Assembly (NCBI RefSeq): GCF_000024025.1
Contig: NC_013131.1
Span: forward strand, 2,170,001-2,234,000
DNA length: 64,000 nucleotides
Direction of reading: 5' to 3'
Source of the DNA: Catenulispora acidiphila DSM 44928
GTDB taxonomy: Bacteria; Actinomycetota; Actinomycetes; Streptomycetales; Catenulisporaceae
Position numbers and translations under genes: made by a program
The notes under the pieces: model-generated
Told to the model about the DNA's origin: nothing
Database searches by the model: none
What the model saw: the letters and a program-made list of their open reading frames with translations, nothing else
Part shown: piece by piece, positions 1 through 8,679 of the stretch
How the letters are laid out: every line of letters starts with the position of its first letter
Numbering within the stretch: position 1 is the first letter of the stretch

Positions 1-243
1 CCCGGTGATGCTTCCGCGCCGCGTGGGTGCTCGGTGACCGCTGCCGTGAGTGCCGGGGGTTTGTGGCATGTGGCACATCTTCACATCTTGGGTGGCGGTG
101 GCGGGATAAGAGCGAGAAGTGTCTGATGCCAGACTCATCAGCTCATGTGACGATCGAGCGTGTGCCAGGGTTCGAGCCCTCGCGCAGCGAAGACAGGTGT
201 TAGCACCCCTGATTCCGAAGGCGCATCCGGCGAATCTGGATCC
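1..243. other. Upstream region without a recognised gene
   Basis: No coding region is supported here. A small inverted repeat, CTGATG and CATCAG with a 7-nt spacer, lies at 123-141 and could be part of the promoter or operator of the ABC transporter genes that follow. No good -35/-10 pair was identified. Confidence 0.3.
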
Positions 244-1071
244 ATGACAGCCATGGAAGACGCGCTGCGTCTGGAATCGGTGAGCAAGACGTTCGGCGAC
301 CAGGTGAAGGTCGCCGCCCTGGACCAGGTCAGCCTCGGTCTGCCCTACGGCACCTTCACCGCCGTGATGGGACCCTCCGGCTCGGGCAAGAGCACCCTGC
401 TGAACTGCGCCTCCGGCTTGGAGCGCCCGGACTTCGGCCGCGTCCTGATCGGCGGCCAGGAACTGGACACCTCCGACGAGACCGCCGCCACGCGCTTCCG
501 GCGCGGCCGCATCGGCTTCGTGTTCCAGGCCTTCAACCTGCTGCCGACGCTGACGGTCTGGCAGAACGTGCTGCTGCCGGCGCGGATCGCCGGGACGTCG
601 TTGAGCAGAGAGGACAAGAACCGAGCCCGCCTCCTGCTGGACCGCGTCGGCCTCGGCGACCGGCTGAACCACCGCCCGGCCGAGCTGTCCGGCGGTCAGC
701 AGCAGCGGGTCGCGATCGCCCGGGCCATCGTGAACCGGCCCGCGCTGCTGTTCGCCGACGAGCCGACCGGCGCGCTGGACTCGGTGCGCGCCGCCGAGGT
801 GCTGATGCTGATCGGCGAGTCGGTGCGGGAGTTCGGGCAGACCGTGGTGATGGTGACGCACGACCCGGTGGCCGCCGCCTACGCCGACCGCGTGCTGTTC
901 CTGGCCGACGGCCGGATCGTGGACGAGATGCGGGCGCCGCAGGCCGCGGGAGTCGCTGCGCGGATGGCCGCGTTCCGCCCAACGGAAGCCGCCGCTCACG
1001 TCGCCGACGCCGCTCACGCCACGCACGGAACCAGCACCGCGACCTCCCGTTTCTCCGGAAAGGCGGCGTGA
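244..1071 (+). CDS. ABC transporter ATP-binding protein (MacB/LolD type)
   Basis: ATPase subunit of an export-type ABC transporter working with an FtsX-like permease at the cytoplasmic membrane. Visible motifs in the 275-residue product: Walker A GPSGSGKST (~43-51), Q-loop FQAFNLLP (~96), signature LSGGQQQ (~148-154), Walker B LLFADEP (~168-174) and the switch histidine in VTHD (~207). The frame opens at 160, but ATG 244 (or 253) sits just before the first beta strand and fits the usual length. The stop is one base before the permease start, so the two form an operon. A 60-residue tail after the nucleotide-binding domain is Ala/His-rich. Substrate unknown; neighbours suggest peptide or lipid export controlled by the downstream two-component system. 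Confidence 0.9.
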   Translation: MTAMEDALRLESVSKTFGDQVKVAALDQVSLGLPYGTFTAVMGPSGSGKSTLLNCASGLERPDFGRVLIGGQELDTSDETAATRFRRGRIGFVFQAFNLLPTLTVWQNVLLPARIAGTSLSREDKNRARLLLDRVGLGDRLNHRPAELSGGQQQRVAIARAIVNRPALLFADEPTGALDSVRAAEVLMLIGESVREFGQTVVMVTHDPVAAAYADRVLFLADGRIVDEMRAPQAAGVAARMAAFRPTEAAAHVADAAHATHGTSTATSRFSGKAA

Positions 1072-1072
1072 C

Positions 1073-2422
1073 ATGATCTCGACGAGCTTCAGCAACCTGC
1101 GTCACCGCCGCGCGGCCTACCTCGCCTCGTTCCTGAACCTGTTCCTGGGCGGCGCGATCCTCACCGGCTTCGCCTCCCTCTACGAGACCGGCAGCGCGCC
1201 GGGCTTGTCCAAGGACGACCGCTCGGCGCTGCAAACCATGGCCCTGGTCATCGGCGGCTGGGGCGCCCTGATCATCGCTTTCGGCACGGCGGCCACGCTG
1301 AGCCTGGCGGTCCAGCAGCGCGAGAAGGAGATCGCGCTGCTGAAGGCGGCCGGCGCGCTACCCGCGCAGATCCGCCGCATGATCATGATCGAGACCGCGG
1401 TCCTGCTGGCCGCCGCGGCGATCCCGGCGACGCCGACCGGCATGGCCGTGGGCCGCGCGGTGCTCGCCACGCTGAAGTCCACGCATCAGGTCTCGAACGG
1501 CGTCGGCTTCCGGTTCGGCGCCACGACCCTCGCGATCGGGCTCGGCGACGTCGCCGTGGCCGCCCTGGTCGCCGCGATCGTCGCCGGACGCCGCGCGGCG
1601 AATCAGAGCACGGCGGCCGCGCTGGTCTCGGCCTCCGTCGACAATCCGGGCATGTCGCGCAAGCGCAAGATCGCAGCGGCCGTGTTCATCCTGCTCGGGC
1701 TGGACGCCGGGGTGATGACCGCGACCTTGATGAAGAACGAGGGCTACGCCACCATGTCCACCGCCGGCCAGGCCTGCATCCTCACCGGCATCGGGCTGGC
1801 GCTGCTGGCTCCGGCGCTGATCCGGGCCACCGGCGCGGTGCTCGGCCCGCTGATGCGGCGCAGCGGCGGCTACCTGGCCGAGGCCGAACTGCGGCGCCAC
1901 TCCCGGCCGGCGGCCGGCGTGCTGATGCCGGTGATCCTGTTCGTGGCGCTCGCCAACGGCGCGCTCTACCAGCAGTTCATCCAGGACGACGCCAACCGCG
2001 CGCACCACCTCGTCCCCTCAGCCGACGACAAGGGCGTGCAGACCCTCAGTTTCCTGGTGGTCGGCATGATCGCGCTGTTCGCGGCGGTGGTGGTGGCGAA
2101 CATCGCCGTGGCCGGCACGCTGCACCGCCGCCGCGAGTTCGGGCAGCGGCGCCTGATCGGCGACACGCCCGGCGAGGTGCGGCGCTCCCTGAGCTGGGAG
2201 GCGTGCGCGATCCTGGCCGCCGGTCTGGTGTTCGGCACGCTGGCGGCGCTGGCCGGGGTCGTCCCGTTCAGCTACGCCAAGACCGGCCACCTGATGCCGC
2301 AGCAGGGCCTGTGGGTGTTCTTCGGGATCGCGGCCGGCGTCACGGCGCTGACCCTGGCCGCGTGCCTGGGGGCGGCGCGGCGGGTGCTCGGCGTGCCGGC
2401 GCTGGCCGCGGTCGGCGGGTAG
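1073..2422 (+). CDS. ABC transporter permease, FtsX-like
   Basis: Membrane partner of the upstream ATPase, 449 residues. The N-terminal hydrophobic segment (~13-35) is followed by helices near 57-80, 108-130 and 152-170, then a second set near 203-220, 235-255, 283-300, 325-350, 375-397 and 410-435. The motif Q-Q-R-E-K-E-I-A-L-L-K-A-A-G (~87-100) is the cytoplasmic loop typical of FtsX/MacB-type permeases, and a related loop (RREFGQRRLIG, ~350) marks the second half. This is the two-FtsX-domain layout of lipoprotein or peptide exporters. ATG 1073 follows the ATPase stop as TGA-C-ATG, so translation is probably coupled. The substrate cannot be read from the sequence. Confidence 0.87.
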   Translation: MISTSFSNLRHRRAAYLASFLNLFLGGAILTGFASLYETGSAPGLSKDDRSALQTMALVIGGWGALIIAFGTAATLSLAVQQREKEIALLKAAGALPAQIRRMIMIETAVLLAAAAIPATPTGMAVGRAVLATLKSTHQVSNGVGFRFGATTLAIGLGDVAVAALVAAIVAGRRAANQSTAAALVSASVDNPGMSRKRKIAAAVFILLGLDAGVMTATLMKNEGYATMSTAGQACILTGIGLALLAPALIRATGAVLGPLMRRSGGYLAEAELRRHSRPAAGVLMPVILFVALANGALYQQFIQDDANRAHHLVPSADDKGVQTLSFLVVGMIALFAAVVVANIAVAGTLHRRREFGQRRLIGDTPGEVRRSLSWEACAILAAGLVFGTLAALAGVVPFSYAKTGHLMPQQGLWVFFGIAAGVTALTLAACLGAARRVLGVPALAAVGG

Positions 2423-2432
2423 TGCGGCGATA

Positions 2433-3692
2433 ATGGCGACGCACGAAGGGATGAGGCGGATGGCCGGGCTGTCAGAGGTGGTCGGCGGGGGAGCCGGCGC
2501 GTGGCGCGAGCGGGGCGCCGCGACCGCGCTGGCGGTCGGCCGCGGGCTCGTGCTCGCCCCGGTGTCGCTGCTCGCGGGGATTCCGCTGCTGGTCGCGGCG
2601 GCGCTGACGCTGGGTCTGATGCCGATCGGCGGCGGCGTGCTGGTGCCGTACGTGATCCGCGCGGTGCGCGGGCTGGCGACCTGGGAGCGCGGGATCGCCG
2701 CGCGGTGGAGCGGCGTCGAGATCGAGGCGCCGTATCTGCCGCGCGCCGGCCGGGGTCGGCTGCGCTGGCTGCTCGGCGACCCCGCGACCTGGCGGGACCT
2801 GCTGTGGATGGTGACGAACATCCCGGTCGGCATGGCGCTCGGACTGCTGCCGCTGACGCTGGCCGGCTGGGGCGTGGTCGGGGTGATCGCGATCCCCGGG
2901 CTGGCGCTGAGCGACGATCCGTTCTGGCCGTTCGGTCTCGGGTTCGGGCTCGTGGCGCTCGCGCTGGCGCCCTTCGTCGGCCCGGCGCTGATCCGGGCGC
3001 AGGCGCTGTGGGCGAGCACGCTGCTGGCGCCGACTGACGTCGGCGAGCGGATCAGCACCCTGACCGTCACCCGGGAGCGGGTCAGCGACGACGCCGAGGC
3101 CGAGATGCGCCGCATCGAACGCGATCTGCACGACGGGGCGCAGGCGCGCCTGGCGGCGGTCGGGCTGAGCCTGGGCATGGCCGAGGACCTGGTGCGCGAG
3201 AACCCGGACGAGGCGATCGCGCTGCTGGCCGAGGCGCGCGAGCACAGCGGCGCCGCGCTGGCCGAACTGCGCTCGCTGGTCCGCGGGATCCTGCCGCCGG
3301 TGCTGGCCGAGCGCGGGCTCGGGGACGCGCTGCGCGCGCTGGCGTACGCCTCGCCGATCCCCGTGGAGGTACGCAGCGACTTGACCGAGCGGCTGCCCGC
3401 CCCGCGTGAGTCGGCGCTGTACTTCGGGATCGCCGAGGCGCTGGCGAACGTGCTCAAGCACAGTGGCGCGGCGCGGGCGAGGATCGACGTCTTCCGGCGC
3501 GAGGACCGGATCACCGGCGCGAATGGCGTTGTCGCAGAAGTCTGGGACGACGGCGACGGCGGTGCCGACCCCGACCGCGGCGAGGGCCTGTCCGGCGTGC
3601 GGCGCCGCCTGGCGGCGTTCGACGGCCGGCTGACGGTCGTCAGCCCGGCGGGCGGGCCGACGACGGTGACGCTGGAGGTGCCGGGCGAATGA
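2433..3692 (+). CDS. Sensor histidine kinase, NarL-partner (HisKA_3) family
   Basis: Membrane sensor kinase of 419 residues. The N-terminal third holds hydrophobic segments (~40-65, 125-155, 165-190) resembling the putative-sensor domain common in actinobacterial kinases. The dimerisation helix contains ERDLHDGAQARL with the phosphorylated His near 233, and the ATPase domain shows an N-box EALANVLKHSG and G-box glycines (WDDGDGG, GEGLSGVRRR). Ten bases separate it from the permease and the partner regulator follows directly, so it likely senses the substrate or stress handled by the upstream exporter. In-frame ATGs at 2451 and 2460 are alternative starts; none has an ideal ribosome binding site. 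Confidence 0.87.
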   Translation: MATHEGMRRMAGLSEVVGGGAGAWRERGAATALAVGRGLVLAPVSLLAGIPLLVAAALTLGLMPIGGGVLVPYVIRAVRGLATWERGIAARWSGVEIEAPYLPRAGRGRLRWLLGDPATWRDLLWMVTNIPVGMALGLLPLTLAGWGVVGVIAIPGLALSDDPFWPFGLGFGLVALALAPFVGPALIRAQALWASTLLAPTDVGERISTLTVTRERVSDDAEAEMRRIERDLHDGAQARLAAVGLSLGMAEDLVRENPDEAIALLAEAREHSGAALAELRSLVRGILPPVLAERGLGDALRALAYASPIPVEVRSDLTERLPAPRESALYFGIAEALANVLKHSGAARARIDVFRREDRITGANGVVAEVWDDGDGGADPDRGEGLSGVRRRLAAFDGRLTVVSPAGGPTTVTLEVPGE

Positions 3693-3734
3693 GGATTTTG
3701 CGATGAGGGGTTTGCGATGCGCCAGGAGTCGGCG

Positions 3735-4382
3735 ATGCGCGTAGTGCTGGCCGAGGACCAGGCACTCCTGCGGGACGGCTTGGTGCGTCTGCTGACCGCC
3801 CACGGCTTCGAGGTGGTCGCCGCCGTGGAGACCGGCCCGGACCTGCTCGACGCGCTGGTCGCCGAGAAGCCGGACGTGGCGGTCGCCGACATCCGTCTGC
3901 CGCCGACGTTCAAGAACGAGGGACTGGCCGCCGCGCTGGAGGCGCGTCGCCGCGTGCCAGGCCTGCCGGTGCTGATCCTGTCGCAGCACGTCGAGCCGCT
4001 GTACGCGCGGGAGCTGCTCTCCGACAGCGCCGGCGCGATCGGGTATCTGCTGAAGGACCGCGTTTCGAACGTTCGTTCGTTTCTGGACGCGGTGCGGACC
4101 GTCGCCGGCGGCGGCACGGCGATGGACCCCGAGGTCATCGCCACGATGCTGGCCCGCCGCTCCCGCGACGAGCGGCTCGGCTCGCTGACCCGGCGCGAGC
4201 GCGAGGTGCTGGCCGCGATGGCCGAGGGGCACGCCAACGCCGGGATCGCCGGGCGGCTGGTGATCACCGAGAAGGCGGTCAGCAACCACATCAACACGAT
4301 CTTCGCCAAGCTCGGGCTGCTGCCGGATCTGGACGGCAACCGGCGGGTGCTGGCGGTGCTGGCCTACCTCGACGCGGCCTGA
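3735..4382 (+). CDS. Response regulator, NarL/LuxR family
   Basis: DNA-binding response regulator of 215 residues and partner of the preceding kinase. The receiver domain begins MRVVLAEDQALLRDG with acidic E-D pair, phosphoacceptor Asp in VADIRLPP (~54) and Lys in LLKDR (~106). The C-terminal LuxR helix-turn-helix shows LTRREREVLAAMAEG and ITEKAVSNHINTIFAKL. ATG 3735 is preferred because AGGAG lies 6 bases upstream and the receiver starts immediately; ATG 3717, also preceded by GAGGGG, would add six residues. The gene closes the exporter/kinase/regulator operon. Confidence 0.88.
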   Translation: MRVVLAEDQALLRDGLVRLLTAHGFEVVAAVETGPDLLDALVAEKPDVAVADIRLPPTFKNEGLAAALEARRRVPGLPVLILSQHVEPLYARELLSDSAGAIGYLLKDRVSNVRSFLDAVRTVAGGGTAMDPEVIATMLARRSRDERLGSLTRREREVLAAMAEGHANAGIAGRLVITEKAVSNHINTIFAKLGLLPDLDGNRRVLAVLAYLDAA

Positions 4383-4656
4383 GGCGCCTCCGGGCTCGTT
4401 CCGGCACGGCGCGTCGGCTACCGGCCGCCACGAGAGGACTCCTATCGGCCACCGCCGGCGTCAATCGTTTCGACCAACGCCTGCGCTGCGCGGTCCTGGG
4501 CTATGTTTGGGCACGTCGGGTGCATGACAATGAGCCCAGGGCCGCAGCGTGCCGCGGCACCGGATCCGGACCGAGTTTGGATTCGGTGGAACGGGTAGCG
4601 GTGTTCGCGGGTGGCCTGCGGATCGGACGCGAGGAAGGGGTGGCGATGGCCGACGG

Positions 4657-5040
4657 TCAGCGTGCGCTGCCGCTCCCGCTGACGTCGAGCACGAACAGGT
4701 CGGCGACCCCGGCCAGTTGGAGCACCCGCAGGACCGCCTCCGACGGCGCGGCCAGCGTCAGCCGGGCGCCCGAAGCCTTGGCCTTGTGCTGGGCGCGGAT
4801 CAAGGTCCGCAGCCCCATGGAGTCCAGGAACGCCACCCGCGAGCAGTCCACGACGACCTGCGCGCCGGAGCGCACGTACTCGTCCAGGACGCTCCACAGC
4901 GTGTCCGCCGCGGCCAGGTCCACGTCACCGGCGACGGTGACCGTGACGGCCTGGCTGTCCTTGCCGTCCCCGGGCACCGCGGCGGCTCCGCCCCGGTCCG
5001 GGTCGTTGTCGACCTCGACCGAGAAGCCTTCGACCGCCAT
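4657..5040 (-). CDS. STAS-domain anti-sigma factor antagonist
   Basis: Anti-anti-sigma protein of 127 residues of the SpoIIAA/RsbV type. The STAS core is clear: VTVTVAGDVDLAAAD, then VVVDCSRVAFLDSMGLRTLI, where Ser of DSMG is the expected phosphorylation site, then the C-terminal LQLAGVADLFVL. When unphosphorylated, such proteins bind an HATPase anti-sigma factor and free the sigma factor. Start ATG at 5040 is supported by GGAGG 4-5 bases upstream on this strand. The gene faces away from the anti-sigma/sigma operon that starts at 5128, with an 87-base divergent promoter region, so it is the likely partner-switch component of that module. Confidence 0.85.
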   Translation of the reverse strand: MAVEGFSVEVDNDPDRGGAAAVPGDGKDSQAVTVTVAGDVDLAAADTLWSVLDEYVRSGAQVVVDCSRVAFLDSMGLRTLIRAQHKAKASGARLTLAAPSEAVLRVLQLAGVADLFVLDVSGSGSAR

Positions 5041-5127
5041 GATGCCTCCTGTTTTCCCACCCAGCCCGCGTGATCCCGGATCGCTACCGACGATATCGGG
5101 TCGGCTCACGGCTGGGAATCTGGCGCG

Positions 5128-5580
5128 ATGACGTCGCGCCGGACGGCCCACACCCAGCTGGCGCCCGGGCCCTCGGCACCGGCCGCCGCCCGGGCCTTCC
5201 TGACCGAGACCTGTACCAGGTGGCACGCTGAGGACTTCGTCACAGACGCCGCGCTCGTGGTCAGCGAACTCATCACCAACGCCGTCCGGCACGCCGGCAC
5301 CGAGATGCGGCTGGAGCTGGAACTCGATGACGGGATGCTGACGGTCCGGGTCCACGACCGCAGTCCCGGCCTGCCGCGCCTGATCCCGCCCTCCGAGCGC
5401 GTTTTCGGAGGTCAGGGGCTCGCGATCGTGGTCCAGCTCGCCCAGGCCTGGGGGGTCGCGGTCGAGGACGGCGGGGGAAAGGCCGTATGGTGCCGACTCG
5501 GGCCGCGAGCAGCGGTACCGGCTGGGGCGGGCACACAGGCGTCGCCGTGGAAAGGGGAGCAGGACGTATGGAGCGCGTGA
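5128..5580 (+). CDS. Anti-sigma factor, HATPase_c_2 (RsbW-like)
   Basis: Small cytoplasmic GHKL ATPase-fold protein, 150 residues. The N-box SELITNAVRHAG keeps the Glu-X3-Asn signature that coordinates magnesium-ATP, and later blocks VRVHDRSPGLP and GGQGLAIVVQLAQAWGV match the G1/G2 boxes of RsbW/SpoIIAB-like kinases. Known members bind a sigma factor or phosphorylate a STAS protein. It overlaps the next gene by 13 bases (next ATG at 5568), indicating coupled translation in a three-gene anti-sigma/anti-sigma/sigma operon. Confidence 0.85.
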   Translation: MTSRRTAHTQLAPGPSAPAAARAFLTETCTRWHAEDFVTDAALVVSELITNAVRHAGTEMRLELELDDGMLTVRVHDRSPGLPRLIPPSERVFGGQGLAIVVQLAQAWGVAVEDGGGKAVWCRLGPRAAVPAGAGTQASPWKGEQDVWSA

Positions 5581-6062
5581 GCGGTGTGGGTGGTGAGGCC
5601 GGCGTGGGCACGGGTGCCGACGGCGGCGGCGAGGGCACGGACGGCCGTGTCCCGGTGACGCTGAGCATCCCCGCCGAGCGCGACTACGTCGTCCTGGTCC
5701 GGTCGGCGGCCGGGCATCTCGGGGTGCGAGCCGGGTTCTCGATGGCCGAGATGGGCGACTGGCGCCTGGCGGTGGACGAGGCCTGCGGCCTGCTGCTGCT
5801 CCCCGACGAGGTGGACGCGATCGGCGAGGAGCTGGACTGCGTGTTCCGGCTGAGCCCGGCCGGGCTGGCGCTCACGGTCTCCTCCGAGGCCCGGCCCGGC
5901 TCCAAACCGCAGGTCGGCGGCTTCGGCTGGTCGCTGCTCGCGGCGCTGGTCGACGATCTGCAGTGGGCCGAGGAAGCCGGCCGGGTGCGGGTCGACATCG
6001 TCAAGCGCGCCGCCGGCGGCGCGCCAGGACCCGACCGCACGGCCCGGGCGGAGGTGCGGTGA
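5568..6062 (+). CDS. Anti-sigma regulatory factor with degenerate ATP-binding motif
   Basis: Product of 164 residues. A flexible Gly-rich N-terminus is followed by an HATPase-like core (TLSIPAERDYVVLVRSAAG, then RLAVDEACGLLLLP). The position equivalent to the N-box Asn is Leu (DEACGLL), and no clear GxGxG box is visible, so ATP binding or kinase activity is doubtful. This gene type directly precedes SigB/SigF-type genes in many actinobacteria (family knowledge), so it is the best candidate to hold the following sigma factor. ATG 5568 is chosen for AAGGGGAG upstream and the overlap with the previous stop; the stop at 6060-6062 overlaps the sigma factor's GTG start. Confidence 0.75.
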   Translation: MERVSGVGGEAGVGTGADGGGEGTDGRVPVTLSIPAERDYVVLVRSAAGHLGVRAGFSMAEMGDWRLAVDEACGLLLLPDEVDAIGEELDCVFRLSPAGLALTVSSEARPGSKPQVGGFGWSLLAALVDDLQWAEEAGRVRVDIVKRAAGGAPGPDRTARAEVR

Positions 6063-7159
6063 GCACTCGGGGGAGCGGTCCCGGTCCGGTTTCGTCCGGC
6101 CGAGGCGGGCCCGGGCGCGACGGCGATCCGGTGCGCCCGGCGGCGGGCGAGCCCGCGGCGTCGGGGGCGTCCGGGGCGTCGAGCGCCTCCGCCGCGCCTT
6201 CGGTGCCGGCCGCGCCGTCCGGGTCGGCTGCCCCGTCTGTCCCGGCCGCTCCGGTCGCGCCGCGCGCTGTGCGCGCCGACCGCCGGCTGCCGGAGCAGGA
6301 CGCCGACCTCCCCCTGCCGAGCATTCCCTCGCCGCGGCTCGGCGGCGTGCCGCGCGACCGCGCCGAGCACCGCGCGGAGATCCACCGCCGTTTCGAGCTG
6401 CTGGCGGACTGCGAGTCCGACAGCGTGCGCCACCGGACGCTGCGCGACGAGCTGATCGCCGAGCACATGAACTACGCGCGCTACGTCGCCTCGCGCTTCT
6501 CCGTCCCCGCCGACACCGCCGAGGACCTGGAACAGGTCGCGTACCTGGCGCTGATCAAGGCGGTCGACAACTTCGACCCCGCGCGCGGCACCGCCTTCCT
6601 GGGCTACCTCACGCCGATGGTCGCCGGGGAGATCAAGCGCTATTTCCGCGACTCCACCTGGGACGTGCACGTCCCGCGCCGCATGCAGGAGTTGAGCCTG
6701 GCGCTGCACGGCGCCCCGGCCGAGCAGCTGGAGCGCCGGCTCGGCCGCTCCCCGACGATCGCCGAGCTGGCCGAGCACCTCGGCGCGCAGCCGGAGGAGA
6801 TCGTCGAGGCCTTCGACGCCTCGGCCGCCTACAGCGCGACCTCGCTGGAGCGTCCGCTGGTCCCCGGCGACGAGCAGGGCGCGAGCCTTGGCGAGACGCT
6901 GGGCGGCGACGACGACGCCTACGAGTGGGTCGTCGACCGTGAAGCGCTCAAGCCGCTGCTGGCCGCGCTGCCGGAGAAGGACAAGCGGATCCTGCTCATG
7001 CGCTTTTTCCGCGGCATGACCCAGAGCCAGATAGGCACCGAGCTGGGGGTGTCGCAGATGCAGGTCTCGCGCTACCTGACCCGGATTCTCAGCACCCTGC
7101 GCGACGCGGTCCTCGTCGAGGACGGCGAAGAGGAGCCGGGGGCGGGCGGCGGGAAGTGA
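6059..7159 (+). CDS. RNA polymerase sigma factor, SigB/SigF/SigG family
   Basis: Alternative sigma-70 protein of 366 residues. After an unusual ~85-residue Ser/Ala/Pro-rich leader come region 2 (HMNYARYVASRF, EDLEQVAYLALIKAVDNFD, GYLTPMVAGEIKRYFRD), region 3 (WDVHVPRRMQEL, PTIAELAEHLG) and region 4 (LPEKDKRILLMRFF, MTQSQIGTELGVSQMQVSRYL). This is the stress/differentiation group in which a KRYFRD motif ends region 2. GTG 6059 overlaps the upstream stop as GTGA and has GGAGG just upstream; an earlier in-frame ATG at 5963 would run inside the anti-sigma gene. Activity is probably set by the two anti-sigma proteins and the divergent STAS protein. Confidence 0.9.
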   Translation: MSTRGSGPGPVSSGRGGPGRDGDPVRPAAGEPAASGASGASSASAAPSVPAAPSGSAAPSVPAAPVAPRAVRADRRLPEQDADLPLPSIPSPRLGGVPRDRAEHRAEIHRRFELLADCESDSVRHRTLRDELIAEHMNYARYVASRFSVPADTAEDLEQVAYLALIKAVDNFDPARGTAFLGYLTPMVAGEIKRYFRDSTWDVHVPRRMQELSLALHGAPAEQLERRLGRSPTIAELAEHLGAQPEEIVEAFDASAAYSATSLERPLVPGDEQGASLGETLGGDDDAYEWVVDREALKPLLAALPEKDKRILLMRFFRGMTQSQIGTELGVSQMQVSRYLTRILSTLRDAVLVEDGEEEPGAGGGK

Positions 7160-7228
7160 CACGGTCCGCGCACGTCTGCGCAGGTCCGCGCCAGGAGAGC
7201 GCAGAACCCTGGCTGCCGGCGGCTAAAA

Positions 7229-7255
7229 GTGATATCTCTTTGATAGAGAATTCAC
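7229..7255. promoter_or_regulatory. Inverted repeat upstream of the SPFH gene
   Basis: GTGATATCTC and GAGAATTCAC form imperfect arms (8 of 10 positions pair) around a 7-base centre, 26 bases before the SPFH start codon. The AT-rich site stands out in a GC-rich background and has the size of a dimeric repressor site. No regulator for it was identified. Confidence 0.4.
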
Positions 7256-7280
7256 GGGCCGCAGGAGCAGGGGGCATGCG

Positions 7281-8210
7281 ATGACGACGGATCAGGGCGG
7301 ACAGGAGCCGACACCGGTGGCGGAAGCCGCGGAGGTGCAGGCCGCGGAGGTGCCGATCAGCGAGCAGTCGGCGCGCGACGTCTCGGGGTGGGGCGCGCTG
7401 GGCGCGGTGATCGTGCTCGCCGGGATCGCCATCGCGGTGGCGGCGCTGACCATGGACGCGACGCGCGCCTGGGCCGTTATCCCGGGCGGCGCGGGCTTGT
7501 TCCTGCTGGTGGGCTTGACTCCGGTCTCGCCGGGGCAGGCGCGCGTGGTCACGCTGTTCGGCCAGTACGTCGGCACGATCCGCACGACCGGGCTGCGCTG
7601 GGTGAACCCGCTGACCTCGCGGCGCCAGGTCTCCACCCGCGTGATCAACAGCGAGACGGCGACGCTGAAGGTCAACGACGCCGACGGCAACCCGGTCGAG
7701 ATCGCGGCGGTCGTGGTCTGGCAGGTCCGGGACACCGCCAAGGCCGTGTACGCGGTCGACGACTTCAACGACTTCGTCGCCATCCAGACCGAGACCGCCG
7801 TCCGGCACATCGCCGGCGGCTACCCGTACGACGCGCGCACCGAGGGCCAGGTCTCCCTGCGCCAGAACGCCGACGAGATCACCGCCCGCATGTCGGAGGA
7901 GATCGCCGAGCGGGTGGTGCTGGCGGGCATCAACGTGATCGAATCCAGGATCACCCGGCTGTCCTACGCCCCCGAGATCGCCCAGGCGATGCTGCGCCGC
8001 CAGCAGGCCGACGCGGTTGTCGCCGCCCGGCAGCGCCTGGTGCAAGGCGCGGTGGGCATGGTGCGCTCGGCCCTGGACGCCCTGAGCGAGGAGGACATCG
8101 TCGAACTGGACGAGGAGCGCAAGGCCGCGATGGTCAGCAACCTGCTGGTCGTGCTCTGCAGCGAGCAGGCGACCCAGCCGGTCGTGAACACCGGCACGCT
8201 CTACCAGTAA
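7281..8210 (+). CDS. SPFH (band 7/stomatin-like) membrane protein
   Basis: 309-residue membrane-anchored scaffold-type protein. Two adjacent hydrophobic segments (~36-58 and ~64-82) precede the SPFH domain, which begins [20 protein letters not shown] and continues through [14 protein letters not shown] and the helical [25 protein letters not shown]. The C-terminus ([29 protein letters not shown]) is a conserved tail. SPFH proteins organise membrane microdomains and support proteases or stress responses. The start is backed by a GGAGCAGGGGG tract. The small gene at 8228 follows after 17 bases and is probably cotranscribed. Confidence 0.88.
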   Translation: MTTDQGGQEPTPVAEAAEVQAAEVPISEQSARDVSGWGALGAVIVLAGIAIAVAALTMDATRAWAVIPGGAGLFLLVGLTPVSPGQARVVTLFGQYVGTIRTTGLRWVNPLTSRRQVSTRVINSETATLKVNDADGNPVEIAAVVVWQVRDTAKAVYAVDDFNDFVAIQTETAVRHIAGGYPYDARTEGQVSLRQNADEITARMSEEIAERVVLAGINVIESRITRLSYAPEIAQAMLRRQQADAVVAARQRLVQGAVGMVRSALDALSEEDIVELDEERKAAMVSNLLVVLCSEQATQPVVNTGTLYQ

Positions 8211-8227
8211 GGCGAACCGGAATCACT

Positions 8228-8518
8228 GTGAGCCCGCGGAAGCAGATCCTGCTGCGCCTGGACGCGTCGGTCCACGACGCCCTCGCGCGCTGGGCCGGCG
8301 ACGAGCTGCGCAGCACCACCGCGCAGATCGAGTACGTGCTGCGGCAGGCTCTGGCGCAGGCCGGGCGGCTGCCCGACGACGTGGGGAAGATGCCGCGGCG
8401 CGGGCGGCCGCCGAAGGGGGCGGCGGCGGGTGAGGCAGCACACGGAGATCAGGCAGGCGATGAAGACGGCCAGGCGGACCGTGCGGACCAGGCGAGCCCG
8501 GGACCGGATCAGGAGTGA
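8228..8518 (+). CDS. Small Arc/ribbon-helix-helix-like protein
   Basis: 96-residue protein starting at GTG 8228. The first ~45 residues (RKQILLRLDASVHDALARWAGDELRSTTAQIEYVLRQAL) show the strand-helix-helix pattern of Arc/MetJ-type DNA-binding proteins: a polar/hydrophobic strand, then helices with T-T-A-Q-I-E. A basic RRGRPPKG hook follows, and the rest is Asp/Gly/Ala-rich. It lies 17 bases after the SPFH gene and looks like its operon partner, possibly an autorepressor. Only a weak ribosome binding site is visible, so coupling to the upstream gene is likely. Family assignment comes from sequence pattern only. Confidence 0.7.
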   Translation: MSPRKQILLRLDASVHDALARWAGDELRSTTAQIEYVLRQALAQAGRLPDDVGKMPRRGRPPKGAAAGEAAHGDQAGDEDGQADRADQASPGPDQE

Positions 8519-8655
8519 GCGATCGCTTGCTGCTCGGAGCTGATTTCGCTCAGGTCGCTCAGCAGGAGTAGGCGGCCGCCGCTCGCCGCTCAGCTCACGA
8601 GCCGGCGATCGCCCGCCGCTCTGGCCCGAGTTCGCTCAGCAGAAGCTAGCGATCG
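8519..8655. repeat. Imperfect direct repeat of a CGATCGC / CGCTCAGCAG segment
   Basis: The spacer after the RHH gene contains two related stretches, each beginning with GCGATCGC and ending in TTCGCTCAG...CAG (about 8520-8565 and 8607-8645), closed by another GCGATCGC near 8649. No coding potential or promoter was recognised. It may be a relic of local duplication. Confidence 0.4.
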
Positions 8656-8679
8656 CAGGCCTCGCGCCATCCCCCTTTC

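Noticed and set aside
160-186. A tRNA T-loop-like GGTTCGAGCCC
   Set aside because: No acceptor, D or anticodon arm could be formed around it, so it is not a tRNA gene.
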